A stretch of DNA of 64,000 bases from Oenococcus kitaharae DSM 17330 (GCF_000241055.1 NZ_CM001398.1:779190-843189), one strand, 5' to 3'. Shown: positions 8,758 to 18,692, counted from the stretch's first letter. Numbers and translations are program-made. The notes: generated from the letters alone by a model not told the origin.

Positions 8758-9606
8758 CTAAGTATTCGGAAAGGAATGTTTGGTCATATAGACCTCAAAA
8801 GTAGAAGCCAAACTGTTTGAACCCAGAGATCTGAGCGACCCATCAATTAATTGCTGGTTCCTAACACGAGCTGTCGATGCATCTAAAGTTAAGAGATTCT
8901 TCATGAAGAGGAACTTAAAACGCGTAACTAGATCGTTTTGATTCAAGCGTAAGTTTTCAACTTGCTTCACGATTTCTTTAGCCAGTTGATACTCCTGTCT
9001 CTGGTACATTAAATCAGCAACATTGATGAGCGCCAGCGCTGATACGCTTTGCGAATAAATTAATTCTTTAGTAATCGTTTTAACCATTTGAGAAGTTAGC
9101 AAAAAGGAACAATTGTTGAAAATGGCAACTTCTAATTTCCCCCAATAGTTAACTTTTAACAGGTATTCAGTGATTCTTTGAGTAATCAGTGGATTTGTTT
9201 CATAACTTTGGTCAACACTTTTGGTTAAAGAAATTGCTGTCGCAGCCTGGATTAAACTTTGAAAATTCTGATCCTTTTCGTAAACGGCACACAATTCTTG
9301 ACTCGCTTTTTTAAGAGTTGGCAGATCATTTTCCTGATAAATGCTTTCAAAACCATCGAGAAATTTTCTGTAGGACGCCGATGCAGAGCTTGTTTGCACT
9401 TGATTGTAAAAATCGTCAAGACTATAATCCATTTTCTGCAACAAAGGAGCCAAATTAAAAAAAGAGAGCTGAATCGTTCCGGCTTCGAATTTGTTAATCG
9501 TTGACGGAGAAAGAATCCCTGATGATAGTTGAGCAACGCTGAATCCTCGGTTGTTTCTAATTTTATGAAATAATTGACCAGCGTTTGTTTTTGATAATCT
9601 ATCCAT
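8758..9606 (-). CDS. Rgg/GadR/MutR-family transcriptional regulator
   Basis: 282 residues. The N-terminal 65 residues form an XRE-type helix-turn-helix (GQLFHKIRNNRGFSVAQLSSG, SPSTINKFEAG, LAPLLQKMDYSLDDFY), the typical opening of Rgg proteins; the rest is a helical repeat domain that in relatives binds a short peptide. It is divergent from a 57-codon ORF and an ABC exporter and is followed by a small membrane protein, a layout common for Rgg-controlled peptide modules. No Shine-Dalgarno is visible; TAATAA (minus strand, 9614-9619) ends 7 bases before the ATG. The inducing peptide is not identified. Confidence 0.85.
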   Translation of the reverse strand: MDRLSKTNAGQLFHKIRNNRGFSVAQLSSGILSPSTINKFEAGTIQLSFFNLAPLLQKMDYSLDDFYNQVQTSSASASYRKFLDGFESIYQENDLPTLKKASQELCAVYEKDQNFQSLIQAATAISLTKSVDQSYETNPLITQRITEYLLKVNYWGKLEVAIFNNCSFLLTSQMVKTITKELIYSQSVSALALINVADLMYQRQEYQLAKEIVKQVENLRLNQNDLVTRFKFLFMKNLLTLDASTARVRNQQLIDGSLRSLGSNSLASTFEVYMTKHSFPNT

Positions 9607-9799
9607 TTGCAGGTTATTATTACATAATCAGAATTAAAAAGAAAAGGACCTCTTAAAAGCAGGAATGAAGACATCATTACCTTTACTGGTGTTGGAATCA
9701 GTTATTATCAATTTTTTTGCATAATTATGAAACGCTGTGTATATCAACGAGTACAATAAAGCCATGATTAACTGACAACAACTTAACTGAGAAGGTCTC

Positions 9800-9973
9800 A
9801 TGATTTTATCTTCATCGTGTTTGGAACATGCAAACACAAGAGATTTTTCAGAAGATGAGTTCTCAAGTGTAGTTGAGGTGTTGTTACATAAGTTAATAGA
9901 TCTATCGTTTCATTTACATAAATTTATTTTTTCTAAGCGGACCTTTTCTATCCTGACAGACTCATTTTTTTAA
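9800..9973 (+). CDS. Candidate small peptide, 57 aa, between Rgg and ABC exporter
   Basis: An ATG at 9800, preceded by GAGAAGG with a 4-5 base spacer, opens 57 codons and ends at a TAA 56 bases before the exporter gene. The product starts MILSSSCLEHANTRDFSEDE: an acidic N-terminal half with one Cys, followed by a half rich in Leu, His and Lys with aromatic residues (VVEVLLHKLIDL, HKFIFSKRTFSIL). Position and size suit a secreted peptide exported by the downstream ABC protein and controlled by the divergent Rgg. There is no double-Gly leader, no signal peptide and no recognised family, so this is a hypothesis. Confidence 0.4.
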   Translation: MILSSSCLEHANTRDFSEDEFSSVVEVLLHKLIDLSFHLHKFIFSKRTFSILTDSFF

Positions 9974-10029
9974 ACAGTTGCGGCTCTTCATAAATATAGT
10001 CAATCAAGAAAAGAAAGTGTGGTTTATCG

Positions 10030-11691
10030 GTGCCTTTAGCTAAATATATTCGTCGAGCTTGGAAAGAAAATTTAATCGTGTTGTTTTGGGTCGTGATCGG
10101 GTCATCCTGTACGACTTTGTATGGCCTCAGTACTGCTAATATTTTAACCAGCGCTGTTGCCTTCAAATTTCGTGCTGTCATCATCTGGGTCGTGGTCCTG
10201 TTATTGACCAGCGTGATTTGGTCGCTGCAAATTTATTTTGAAGCGGTGACCTTAACTAAGTCGATCCAAAAAATGGATACCTTAATTCGTCAAGATATTA
10301 CGAGTTCCTTATTGAACAGGTCTGTGAGTGCTTTTCATGAGAAGAGCAGCTCCGTCTACGTCTCTTGGCTGACAAATGATATTTCAACCATTAATGAATT
10401 CGGTTTTGGTAATCTGGAAATGGCCCTGAGCCAATTTTTAACGATCCTCATGAGTATCGGTGCCATGCTGAGTTTTCATTATTCGATGATTATCACAATT
10501 ATCGTTTTATCTGCTTTGATGTTGTTAGCTCCGAAGATTTTTACAGCTAAAATGAATCAGGCATCTTTAAAGGCCACACAAGCAGCTGAAAGAGCGACGA
10601 GCAAAATGTCTGATTTTTTGTTGGGCTTTGATGAATTAGTCATGATTAATCGTCCGCACCTTATCCATCGTGAAATCACAAAAGCTTCGCAGGATTTGGC
10701 CGATAAAAGAGTGAAATTTGCTAAAGCCAGTGCAACCATGTCTGCCAGCTCGAATTTCACGAGTCTGATTAGTCAAGTGATTTTAGTGGCCCAAGCTGCG
10801 CTGCTGTTTTTTATGCATCTCGTCTCAGCTGGTGCGATTAGCGGTGCCCGTTACTTTTCAGCGACGATTTTTGCTAGTCTCACTGGTATGATTGCTAACT
10901 TGGTTGAGGTGGGGACTGTGAAACCCGTGTTTGCTAAATATGGACAATTGCCTGAGATAAAAGAAGAGCCAAGTAGTGTTCGCATGACGCCAACGGCCAA
11001 TTTGAGCAACGCTGTTGATAGTGATGCTGCGATTCAGTTAACGAATTTGTCTTTTAGCTATCCGAATAAAGAATCAGATATTCTTCACGGGCTGACGCTA
11101 AGCTTTCAAAAAGCAAAAAAATATGCGCTGGTCGGTGAATCCGGTAGTGGGAAAAGTACGTTGCTGGATTTGATTGCCGGCAAACTTGATCATTACCGTG
11201 GTGTGATTGCGGTCAATGGGCAAGATTTGCAAAACATGACGCCAGCAGATCTGCGTAAACAACTGGTTTATTTAAATCAGAAACCACATATTTTTAATGA
11301 GTCGCTGCTTTTTAATCTCACTTTAGGCGAGCCAATTAACAAGAGCAGCCTGCAAAATGTACTTTTCAAAAGCGGCTTGATCAGCTTGATTGATTCCTTA
11401 CCAGAAGGTTTGGATACGATCATTAGTGAAAACGGCCGCAACTTATCCGGCGGGCAGCAGCAGCGGATTGCCATTGCTCGAGGCCTGATTGAGCAGGGCA
11501 GCATTTGGCTTGTCGATGAAGCAACTTCATCTTTGGACCGTGAGTCAGCCATTCAGATTGAACAGACTTTATTTAAGATCCAGGATATTACTTTAATCAT
11601 CGTGACGCATCAGTTACACGATGCATCATCACGTTTGTTGGATCAAATTATTTATCTGAAAGATGTGAATCAGCCGGTCGATGCCGATTGA
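10030..11691 (+). CDS. ABC exporter, fused membrane-ATPase
   Basis: 553 residues: transmembrane domain (about 1-310) and C-terminal ATPase with Walker A GESGSGKST near residue 369, signature LSGGQQQRIAIARG, Walker B IWLVDEATSSLD and switch His in IIVTHQLHD. The start is a GTG; only a weak AAGAAAG precedes it. It lacks the N-terminal C39 peptidase found in bacteriocin maturation exporters. The divergent Rgg gene and the 57-codon ORF directly upstream suggest peptide export. The last 44 bases overlap, tail to tail, with the hydrolase gene on the other strand. Confidence 0.85.
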   Translation: MPLAKYIRRAWKENLIVLFWVVIGSSCTTLYGLSTANILTSAVAFKFRAVIIWVVVLLLTSVIWSLQIYFEAVTLTKSIQKMDTLIRQDITSSLLNRSVSAFHEKSSSVYVSWLTNDISTINEFGFGNLEMALSQFLTILMSIGAMLSFHYSMIITIIVLSALMLLAPKIFTAKMNQASLKATQAAERATSKMSDFLLGFDELVMINRPHLIHREITKASQDLADKRVKFAKASATMSASSNFTSLISQVILVAQAALLFFMHLVSAGAISGARYFSATIFASLTGMIANLVEVGTVKPVFAKYGQLPEIKEEPSSVRMTPTANLSNAVDSDAAIQLTNLSFSYPNKESDILHGLTLSFQKAKKYALVGESGSGKSTLLDLIAGKLDHYRGVIAVNGQDLQNMTPADLRKQLVYLNQKPHIFNESLLFNLTLGEPINKSSLQNVLFKSGLISLIDSLPEGLDTIISENGRNLSGGQQQRIAIARGLIEQGSIWLVDEATSSLDRESAIQIEQTLFKIQDITLIIVTHQLHDASSRLLDQIIYLKDVNQPVDAD

Positions 11692-12469
11692 TAAAGTCAA
11701 TCACTACCTGGTTGAATTCGGGAGCTAGTTCCAAATGAGGGATGTGGCCCGCGCCTGCAAAGACATAACTTTCAGCTAGCGGATTCATCTCGGCTGCTGC
11801 TTTAGCCTGTCCGGCCGGCCATAATGGCGATTTTTCACCGGCTAAAAACAAGTGCGGCTCAGTTTCTAAAGGAATTTGATCCCGCCAATCTTGGCTTAAA
11901 GAATCGATCAAGAGCGGTTCGTTGAAGTCAAAATCGAAAGGTCGATAGACTTTGCCTAAGGCGATTTTGAATTGCTGGTCAACGGGAATGCGTGTGAATC
12001 TGGTCGTGCGGATTTTCTTGACTAACTCCAAGAAATTTGACCAACTGCTGTCATATTGTCCAAATTGCCAGCCCTTGTCGTTAATTGCCTTGGGTGATTG
12101 ATCTTCCGTGACAACGGCCTGCAGGCGCTGGCTGCCGAATAAAGACAGATAGGCAAAAATAGTTGAAGCACCCATGGAGTGGCCAATCAGGACAATTTTT
12201 TGTTTCAACTGCAAATGGTCAATTAATTCAGCTAGATCCATGGCGTGACGAGAAATTCGCATACCGAAAGGGACGCTCTGGCTTTTGCCATGATTGCGCC
12301 GGTCATAAGTGATCACATGAAATCCAGCCTTCGTGAAATCAGAAATCTGTCCGACCCAAGTCATCTCGCTGCCGGAATAGCCCTCAATTAAAATCACAGG
12401 CAGTCCGGATGGATCACCGAGTTCGTGATAATCAAGTTTGACATGGTCATTTGTATAAAAAAAGCTCAT
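11648..12469 (-). CDS. Alpha/beta hydrolase
   Basis: 273 residues with an alpha/beta-hydrolase fold: oxyanion strand VILIEGYSGS, nucleophile elbow GHSMGAS with S98, and the catalytic His in GAGHIPH (H242). Acidic residue not placed with certainty. Probably a soluble cytoplasmic esterase or related hydrolase; substrate unknown. Its 3' end overlaps the convergent ABC exporter by 44 bases. There is no ribosome site; instead, on the minus strand, TTGAAA and TATATA/TATACT precede the ATG so closely that the transcript should begin at or next to the start codon. Confidence 0.85.
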   Translation of the reverse strand: MSFFYTNDHVKLDYHELGDPSGLPVILIEGYSGSEMTWVGQISDFTKAGFHVITYDRRNHGKSQSVPFGMRISRHAMDLAELIDHLQLKQKIVLIGHSMGASTIFAYLSLFGSQRLQAVVTEDQSPKAINDKGWQFGQYDSSWSNFLELVKKIRTTRFTRIPVDQQFKIALGKVYRPFDFDFNEPLLIDSLSQDWRDQIPLETEPHLFLAGEKSPLWPAGQAKAAAEMNPLAESYVFAGAGHIPHLELAPEFNQVVIDFINRHRPADSHLSDK

Positions 12470-12475
12470 GACTAC

Positions 12476-12506
12476 AGTATATAAATTCTCGCGCCGGCTG
12501 TTTCAA
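12476..12506 (-). promoter_or_regulatory. Hydrolase promoter, apparently leaderless
   Basis: On the minus strand TTGAAA (12501-12506) and TATATA (12478-12483) are 17 bases apart; an overlapping TATACT (12476-12481) is also possible. The ATG at 12469 follows 6-8 bases after the -10 box, leaving no room for a 5' leader. Confidence 0.6.
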
Positions 12507-12745
12507 TTCGAGCGGCCTTTCTTGTGAAATGCACATTTCTGATTTTAAAAAATATAATTTATGATTTAAAAATATTACTTTTCAAGGTACTTGTGTTGGA
12601 TATGCTTTCCGATGTGAAACGCGGACTGATTGCCTGAAACATCGCTCATTTATGAACAATCACGCCGGTTAGAAAATTTTTTTAAAAGTCTTTTTATGAG
12701 CATGATGGCAGACTTATCTTGCAGTGTTAGAATTGTCTTGTGAGA

Positions 12746-12759
12746 TGAAAACGCTTACA
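12746..12759. promoter_or_regulatory. cre box (CcpA operator) of lplA-pdh operon
   Basis: TGAAAACGCTTACA matches the cre consensus TGNAANCGNWNNCA at every defined position. It lies 12 bases after TAGAAT (12728-12733), so bound CcpA would sit on the transcription start and block the operon when sugar is plentiful. Confidence 0.75.
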
Positions 12760-12797
12760 AAAAGGGCAGACTGCATTTCACAAAGTAGAGGTAATCA

Positions 12798-13817
12798 ATG
12801 CAATATATTAAATATTTTGGCACAGATGCTTACACAAATATCGCAATGGACAGCTGGCTTTTATATCATTTAAAGCCTGACCAACCGGTCTTCTCGCTCT
12901 GGCAGAATCGCAACGCTGTCATTGTCGGTCGGAATCAGAACACCTTTGCCGAAGTAAATCAGGATTTTATTGATGAACACCACACACAGGTAGTCCGGCG
13001 GGTTTCTGGCGGCGGCGCTGTCTTTCATGATTTGGGGAATATTTGTTTCACTTTTTTTGTACCGGTCAAAAGTAGTGCTGAAGTCGATTTTCATAAGTTT
13101 GTCCGCCCGATGTATGATGCTTTGCACGAAGTCGGCATTGAGGCAGAGATCAGCGGCCGAAATGATTTAACGATTGACGGTAAAAAAATCAGCGGCAATG
13201 CACAGCGCTATGCCGGCGGTTACTTGATGCACCACGGGACTTTGCTTTGGAATTCTGATGTTGACAGTATGGTGCGTTCGTTGAATGTTGCTGATGAGAA
13301 ATTCATCTCAAAAGCTGCTAAATCAGTGCGCGCGCGAGTGGGCAATATCAAAGACTACGCGCCAGCTGATTTAACGCTGGAAAAATTCTGGCAGGCTTTG
13401 CAATATTATCTGACAGATGAAGGCCGTGATACAGAATACGTCTTATCTGATCAGCAGAAAAAAGGAATTTTGGATTTGCGCGATCAGCAGTTTGCGACTT
13501 GGGATTGGAATTACGGCACGAGTCCGAAATTTAATTTTACGAACCATGAAAAGTTTACGGGTGGCGCCATTGATGTTTCTGCCAATGTTGACCAAGGCCG
13601 TATCCAGGCAATTGATTTTCGCGGTGATTTTCTCGGCGTACGGGATTGGCGCGAAATCAAGGATCGTTTTATCGGATTGCCCTTTGATCCGGATGCTGTT
13701 TATCAAGTATTGCATGCAAACGCCGGCGGGCATTATTTCGGATCAATTGACGATCATGGTCTAGCCGCCATGTTCTCTGCTGGTGCTAAAAATGTTCAGG
13801 AGGAAGAAAATGTCTAA
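12798..13817 (+). CDS. lplA: Lipoate--protein ligase A
   Basis: 339 residues. The enzyme adenylates free lipoate and transfers it to a lysine of lipoyl domains. The catalytic domain has RRVSGGGAVFHDLGNICFTF (the RRxSGGGxVxHD lipoate/ATP site), GRNDLTIDGKKISGNAQ with the conserved lysine, and HHGTLLWNSD; the smaller C-terminal domain follows near residue 250. It is the first gene of the operon, overlaps pdhA by 8 bases, and its obvious target is K43 of PdhC encoded two genes later. AGTAGAGGT precedes the ATG. Dependence on exogenous lipoate is inferred, since no lipoate synthase is in view. Confidence 0.93.
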   Translation: MQYIKYFGTDAYTNIAMDSWLLYHLKPDQPVFSLWQNRNAVIVGRNQNTFAEVNQDFIDEHHTQVVRRVSGGGAVFHDLGNICFTFFVPVKSSAEVDFHKFVRPMYDALHEVGIEAEISGRNDLTIDGKKISGNAQRYAGGYLMHHGTLLWNSDVDSMVRSLNVADEKFISKAAKSVRARVGNIKDYAPADLTLEKFWQALQYYLTDEGRDTEYVLSDQQKKGILDLRDQQFATWDWNYGTSPKFNFTNHEKFTGGAIDVSANVDQGRIQAIDFRGDFLGVRDWREIKDRFIGLPFDPDAVYQVLHANAGGHYFGSIDDHGLAAMFSAGAKNVQEEENV

Positions 13818-14946
13818 CATCTCAAATCTTAATCACCAGATTTTGGATTTTGCAACTCAGCTCAAGGCACAGGATGATAATTTTCCGACATTGTCCGTCT
13901 TAAATAATGATGGCCAGATTGTCGATGAAGAGGCTTTAAAGCGTGCTGATCTGAGCAATGACGATCTCGTTAAATTGTTCAGCAGTATGCTGTTGAACCG
14001 CCAATTGGATATTCGATCGACAAAATTGGCTAAACAGGGCCGTTTCGGTTTCTTTGCGCCGACTGCCGGTCAAGAGGCTTCCCAGATGGGGACGGCTTTT
14101 GCGTTTCGTGCTGAGGATTGGCTGTTCCCGGGCTATCGGGATATTCCACAGGTTGTCGCTAAAGGCTGGCCGATTTATAAAGCCATTCTTTGGAGCCGCG
14201 GGCATGTGCTGGGCAATGAATTTAAAACAGAAGATGGCCAGCCGGTTAATTCCTGGTTTCCGCAAATTATTATCGGCGCCCAATACGTGGAAGCAGCCGG
14301 TGTCGCTTTGGGCTTGAAAAAACGTGAACAAAATGCAGTCGCTTATGCCTACACAGGAGATGGTGGCAGTTCGCAAGGCGACTTTTACGAGGCACTGAAT
14401 TTTGCCGGCGCCTATCACGCTAATGCCGTCTTCTTTGTTCAAAATAATGGTTATGCAATCTCAATGCCGCGTGCTGATCAGACAGCAGCAGCGCATTTGG
14501 CAGCAAAGGGCTGGGCAGCTGGTTTGCCAAGTATCGTCGTTGACGGCCAGGATGCCATCGCTGCTTATTTAGCGGCTAAAGAGGCACGCGCTTGGGCTGT
14601 TTCCGGCAAAGGCCCTGTTCTGATTGAACTGCTGACAAATCGTTTTGAAGCACACTCAACAGCCGGTGATGATCCGCTGCGTTACCGCAGCAAGGAAGAT
14701 ATTGCTGATTGGTGGAAGAAGGATCCTTTAATTCGCATGCGCAAGTATCTGACGGACCAAGGATTGTGGAGTGAGGATCAAGAAAAAGAGACGATTGCTC
14801 AGATTGACGCGCGGATTGACGCGGATATTAAAAAAGCCGATCAGGTTGATAAGCAGAAAATCAGCGACTACCTTAAAAATACGCTGGAAGTACCTAGTTA
14901 TGTGATGCGCGAACAGATAAAGAAATTTGAAAGCGAGGGCAGATAA
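13810..14946 (+). CDS. pdhA: Pyruvate dehydrogenase E1 component, alpha subunit
   Basis: 378 residues from the ATG at 13810, which follows CAGGAGGAAGAAA and overlaps the lplA stop (ATGTCTAA). The thiamine diphosphate motif is [20 protein letters not shown] ending in NNGYAIS; the N-terminal region has [19 protein letters not shown] and the C-terminal part the regulatory-loop-like sequence [16 protein letters not shown]. With PdhB it decarboxylates pyruvate and acetylates the E2 lipoyl group. An upstream in-frame ATG at 13783 lies inside lplA and lacks a ribosome site. Confidence 0.95.
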   Translation: MSNISNLNHQILDFATQLKAQDDNFPTLSVLNNDGQIVDEEALKRADLSNDDLVKLFSSMLLNRQLDIRSTKLAKQGRFGFFAPTAGQEASQMGTAFAFRAEDWLFPGYRDIPQVVAKGWPIYKAILWSRGHVLGNEFKTEDGQPVNSWFPQIIIGAQYVEAAGVALGLKKREQNAVAYAYTGDGGSSQGDFYEALNFAGAYHANAVFFVQNNGYAISMPRADQTAAAHLAAKGWAAGLPSIVVDGQDAIAAYLAAKEARAWAVSGKGPVLIELLTNRFEAHSTAGDDPLRYRSKEDIADWWKKDPLIRMRKYLTDQGLWSEDQEKETIAQIDARIDADIKKADQVDKQKISDYLKNTLEVPSYVMREQIKKFESEGR

Positions 14947-14947
14947 A

Positions 14948-15928
14948 ATGGCTGTGAAGAGTTATATCGAAGCTGTGAGAGATGCACAGGATCTAGCGCT
15001 GGGCCGTGATGAGAATGTGCTGATTTTTGGGGAAGATGTTGGTAAAAACGGTGGTGTTTTCCGTGCAACTGACGGCCTGCAGACTAAATACGGCGTTGAC
15101 CGCGTTTTCAATACGCCTTTAGCCGAATCGGGCATTGGCGGACTGGCAATCGGACTGGCCTCACAGGGTTTTCGCCCGATTATGGAAATCCAGTTCTTCG
15201 GTTTTGTCTATGAAACGATGGACTCGATTGCCGGGCAAATGGCTCGTAACCGTTTTCGTTTTAATGGCACGCGCCAGATGCCGATTGTTGTACGTGCGCC
15301 CTATGGCGGCGGTACAAAGACACCGGAAATGCATGCTGATAACCTAGAAGGCCTGGTGGCACAAAATCCAGGCCTGCGAGTTGTGATGCCGGCGAATCCG
15401 GCTGATGCCAAAGGTTTGCTGCTAAGTGCGATTGCATCAAATGACCCTGTTGTTTTCCTGGAAAATATTCATCTCTACCGCTCTTTGAAAGGCGAAGTCG
15501 CAGACGGTTATTATACGACTCCATTGGACAAAGCCGCGATTGCACGTGAAGGCAAAGACGTTTCGATTATTACCTATGGCGGCATGACACCGGTCGTCTT
15601 AAATGCGGCTGAGAGCCTAGCTAAAGAAGGCATTGACGCTGAAGTTGTCGATTTGAGAACTGTTTCGCCTTTGGATATCGAGACGATCGGGAAGTCAGTA
15701 GAAAAGACCGGCCGTGTTGTTGTGGCTCAGGAAGCTCAGCGGATTGCCGGAATTAGTGCGTCAGTGATGGCCGAAATTTCCGAAAGATTTATTTTGAGTT
15801 TGAGGGCACCGATTGGCCGTGTGTCCGCTCCGGATACCGTTTATCCATTTGCTCAGGCTGAAAACGACTGGATGGCCAACGCAGATGATGTCATTGCCAA
15901 AGTCAAGGAGGTAGTCAACTATGACTGA
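14948..15928 (+). CDS. pdhB: Pyruvate dehydrogenase E1 component, beta subunit
   Basis: 326 residues from the ATG directly after the pdhA stop, with GCGAGGGCAG upstream. Typical E1-beta features are [17 protein letters not shown], the [18 protein letters not shown] segment, IMEIQFFGF, and the C-terminal transketolase domain with [15 protein letters not shown]. It pairs with PdhA in the alpha2-beta2 heterotetramer and supplies part of the thiamine diphosphate site. The last 8 bases overlap pdhC, suggesting translational coupling. Confidence 0.95.
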   Translation: MAVKSYIEAVRDAQDLALGRDENVLIFGEDVGKNGGVFRATDGLQTKYGVDRVFNTPLAESGIGGLAIGLASQGFRPIMEIQFFGFVYETMDSIAGQMARNRFRFNGTRQMPIVVRAPYGGGTKTPEMHADNLEGLVAQNPGLRVVMPANPADAKGLLLSAIASNDPVVFLENIHLYRSLKGEVADGYYTTPLDKAAIAREGKDVSIITYGGMTPVVLNAAESLAKEGIDAEVVDLRTVSPLDIETIGKSVEKTGRVVVAQEAQRIAGISASVMAEISERFILSLRAPIGRVSAPDTVYPFAQAENDWMANADDVIAKVKEVVNYD

Positions 15929-17219
15929 AATTTTTAAAATGCCGGATATTGGTGAAGGCATGGCTGAAGGCGAGATTTCAAATTGGCTGGTCAAAGTCGG
16001 CGATCAAGTAAAGACCGATGATTCAGTCGCCGAAGTACAAAATGACAAACTGCTGCAGGAAATTCTATCGCCTTATTCCGGTAAAGTGACAAAGTTATTT
16101 GTCGATGCTGGAACCACAGTTCAAGTGGGCCAGCCCTTAATCGAATTTGATGGTGACGGCAGCGGCAGCAGCGCTGAAACGCCAGCTGCGGGAGCCGCCG
16201 TACAAGACAACAGTACTACCAGCACGCCTGCTCCAGCACCTGCACCTGCACCTGCGGCTAGTGAACAGCCGCAAAGTTCGGCACCAGCAGCACCGGTAGC
16301 TTCTAACGGTAACGTTTTGGCTATGCCTTCTGTCCGCCACTTTGCTTTTGAACATCATTTGGACCTGGCACAAGTGCCAGCCACCGGCCGCCATGGCCAC
16401 ATCACGATGGCTGATGCGCAAAAAGCTGTTGAGCAGCCTCAGCAGACAGCTGCACCGGCCGCTAGCGCTGCGCCAGTTTCAGCTAGTCCGGAACCAGCTC
16501 CAGCACCAGTCGAAGTTAAAGAAGGCCGTGTTGCGATGACGCCGATCCGTAAAGCGATCGCAAAAGCCATGGCGACACAAAACGCGACGATTCCGACGGT
16601 TACGAATTTCGATCAGATTGAAGTTTCTAAACTGGTTGAGCATCGCAAACAGTTCAAAGCCATGGCAGCTGACCAGTCGATTCATTTGACTTATTTGGCT
16701 TATGCTGTGAAGGCTTTAGCCGCGACTGCCAAGAAGTTCCCAGAGTTGAATGCCTCAGTCGATATGGATAAACAGGAAATTGTTTATCATGACGATATCA
16801 ATATCGGCGTTGCGGTTAGCGCGCCAAACGGCCTCTTCGTGCCCGTAGTTGCACAAGCTGATCGGAAGTCTATTCTGACAATTGCCCAAGAAATTGAAGA
16901 TTTGGCTGCCGCTGTTCGTGACGGATCAATTAAAGGTAACCAGATGCATGGCGCGACGATTACGATTTCCAATCTTGGTTCGGCGCGCGGTACTTGGTTT
17001 ACGCCGATTATCAATGCTAAAGAAGTGGCAATTCTTGGTCTGGGTTCGATTGTCAAAGAGCCGATTGTGGCTGATGATGGCTCGATTGTCGCCGGTCAAG
17101 TGATGAAGTTCAGTCTTAGTTACGATCACCGTTTGATTGACGGCATGTTAGGGCAGACATCTTTGAATTATTTCAAGACGCTCATGGCTGATCCAGCTTA
17201 TATGCTGATGGAGGTGTAA
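15921..17219 (+). CDS. pdhC: Dihydrolipoamide acetyltransferase (PDH E2)
   Basis: 432 residues. One lipoyl domain (1-78) with the lipoylated lysine K43 in [10 protein letters not shown], a flexible Ala/Pro/Ser linker (about 83-130), a peripheral-subunit-binding domain (about 132-170, [27 protein letters not shown] split by the usual spacing), a second Ala/Pro linker, and the catalytic core ending with SYDHRLIDG, which carries the HxxxDG active site. It transfers the acetyl group to CoA and forms the complex core. The first linker is encoded partly by tandem CTGCAC-type hexamers near 16230-16257, which could change length by slippage. Confidence 0.95.
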   Translation: MTEIFKMPDIGEGMAEGEISNWLVKVGDQVKTDDSVAEVQNDKLLQEILSPYSGKVTKLFVDAGTTVQVGQPLIEFDGDGSGSSAETPAAGAAVQDNSTTSTPAPAPAPAPAASEQPQSSAPAAPVASNGNVLAMPSVRHFAFEHHLDLAQVPATGRHGHITMADAQKAVEQPQQTAAPAASAAPVSASPEPAPAPVEVKEGRVAMTPIRKAIAKAMATQNATIPTVTNFDQIEVSKLVEHRKQFKAMAADQSIHLTYLAYAVKALAATAKKFPELNASVDMDKQEIVYHDDINIGVAVSAPNGLFVPVVAQADRKSILTIAQEIEDLAAAVRDGSIKGNQMHGATITISNLGSARGTWFTPIINAKEVAILGLGSIVKEPIVADDGSIVAGQVMKFSLSYDHRLIDGMLGQTSLNYFKTLMADPAYMLMEV

Positions 17220-17221
17220 GG

Positions 17222-18631
17222 ATGGTTGTTGGTGCACAAGCTACTGAAGTAGAGACGGTTGTGATTGGTTCGGGCCCTGGCGGCTATGTTGCGGCGATTC
17301 GGGCAGCTGAATTAGGTCAGAAAGTGACCTTGATTGAAAGCGGCGAGATTGGCGGTGTTTGTTTAAACGTTGGCTGTATTCCTTCTAAAGCTTTGATTAA
17401 TATCGGCCACCATTATCGCGATGAAATGACTGAGCAGCCTTTCGGATTGCACGCGACCGGCGTCAGCTTGGATTGGGCCGCGACACAGGATTGGAAACAG
17501 AAAAAAGTCGTCGAGCGTCTGACTGGCGGCGTGGCCATGTTATTAAAAAAACATCATGTCGATATCGTTCGCGGAACGGCTTCTTTCAATGATAATGAAC
17601 AGATTAATGTCATTGAAGGGGACAACCACGAATTGTTCCAATTCAAAAACTGCATCATTGCGACTGGTTCACGTCCTGTACAGATCCCTGGATTCGAGTT
17701 CGCTAATCGGATCGTTGATTCGACCGGTGCCTTGAGTCTGCCAGCTGTTCCCAAACATTTAATTGTGATTGGCGGCGGCGTGATCGGGTCGGAGTTGGGC
17801 GGCCTCTATCTGAATTTGGGAGCCAAGGTGACGATCATCGAGGGCTTGGATCACGTGTTAAACGGCTTTGATGCTGAACTAATCAAGCCTGTTTTAGATG
17901 ACTTTAAAGCCCAAGGCGGCGAAATTTATACGAGTGCCAAAGCCAAGTCGGCTGTTCAGACCGACAATGGCGTGGCTGTGACCTTTGAAGCTGATGGTAA
18001 AGAACAGACTGTGACCGGTGATTATCTGCTGGTTTCAGTAGGACGCCGGCCTAACACAGATGAACTGGGCCTGAATAATACGAACGTCAAGCTTGATGAA
18101 CATGGTTTGATTCAAGTTGACGACCGCATGGCAACAACGGCTGCGCATATCTACGCGATCGGGGATGTCACAGCTGGGCCGGCCTTGGCACATAAAGCCA
18201 GTTTCCAAGCCAAGATTGCCGCGGCTGCCATTTCTGGCGATCCGCAAGCACGTGATTTACACTACTCGCTGCCTGCTGTTGCTTATACGAATTACGAATT
18301 AGCTACGACCGGCGAGACACCTGAGAGTATCAAAGAAAAGAACTTGGATGCCAAAGCCTATAAGTTTCCTTTTGCTGCTAACGGACGTGCGCTGGCGATG
18401 AATGCCGGAACTGGTTTTATTCGTTTGATTAGCGATAATCAAAGCAAGGCACTGATTGGGGCTCAGATTGTCGGTCCGGGTGCTTCGGATTTGATTTCGG
18501 AGTTATCTTTGGCGATTGAAAATGGGCTAACAACTGAAGATATCAGTTTGACGATTCATCCTCATCCGACTCTTGGCGAGGCAATTATGGATGCTGCAGA
18601 ACTAGCTGACGGCCTGCCGATTCACATTTAG
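17222..18631 (+). CDS. pdhD: Dihydrolipoamide dehydrogenase (PDH E3)
   Basis: 469 residues. FAD-binding motif GSGPGGYVAAIRAAELG, redox disulfide C47/C52 in GGVCLNVGCIPSKALI, NAD-binding motif GGGVIGSELGG, the second FAD segment AIGDVTAG, and the C-terminal HPHPTLGEAI carrying the active-site histidine. It reoxidises the lipoyl group and makes NADH. Two bases separate it from pdhC; GGAGGTGTAAGG spans the junction. No convincing terminator follows before the phosphatase gene at 18693. Confidence 0.95.
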   Translation: MVVGAQATEVETVVIGSGPGGYVAAIRAAELGQKVTLIESGEIGGVCLNVGCIPSKALINIGHHYRDEMTEQPFGLHATGVSLDWAATQDWKQKKVVERLTGGVAMLLKKHHVDIVRGTASFNDNEQINVIEGDNHELFQFKNCIIATGSRPVQIPGFEFANRIVDSTGALSLPAVPKHLIVIGGGVIGSELGGLYLNLGAKVTIIEGLDHVLNGFDAELIKPVLDDFKAQGGEIYTSAKAKSAVQTDNGVAVTFEADGKEQTVTGDYLLVSVGRRPNTDELGLNNTNVKLDEHGLIQVDDRMATTAAHIYAIGDVTAGPALAHKASFQAKIAAAAISGDPQARDLHYSLPAVAYTNYELATTGETPESIKEKNLDAKAYKFPFAANGRALAMNAGTGFIRLISDNQSKALIGAQIVGPGASDLISELSLAIENGLTTEDISLTIHPHPTLGEAIMDAAELADGLPIHI

Positions 18632-18692
18632 AAATCTTTTAGGACAGCACCGCTGGCAAGTTTTATTTCTTCAAATTAGTTAAGATTAATTT

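Larger units (their letters stand above)
12470..12797. other. Intergenic region between divergent hydrolase and lplA
   Basis: This 328-base gap holds the hydrolase promoter, a 14-base perfect palindrome GAAATGCACATTTC at 12526-12539, an AT-rich stretch around 12540-12590, a -10 candidate TAGAAT at 12728-12733 for the lplA-pdh operon, and a cre box at 12746. I see no further gene. Confidence 0.6.

Noticed and set aside
9634-9837. 67-codon minus-strand frame upstream of Rgg
   Set aside because: No ribosome site, no recognisable domain, and it overlaps the Rgg promoter region and the plus-strand 57-codon ORF.
16137-16421. Cys/Arg-rich minus-strand frame inside pdhC
   Set aside because: It is the mirror of the Ala/Pro linker repeats and has no independent start signal.
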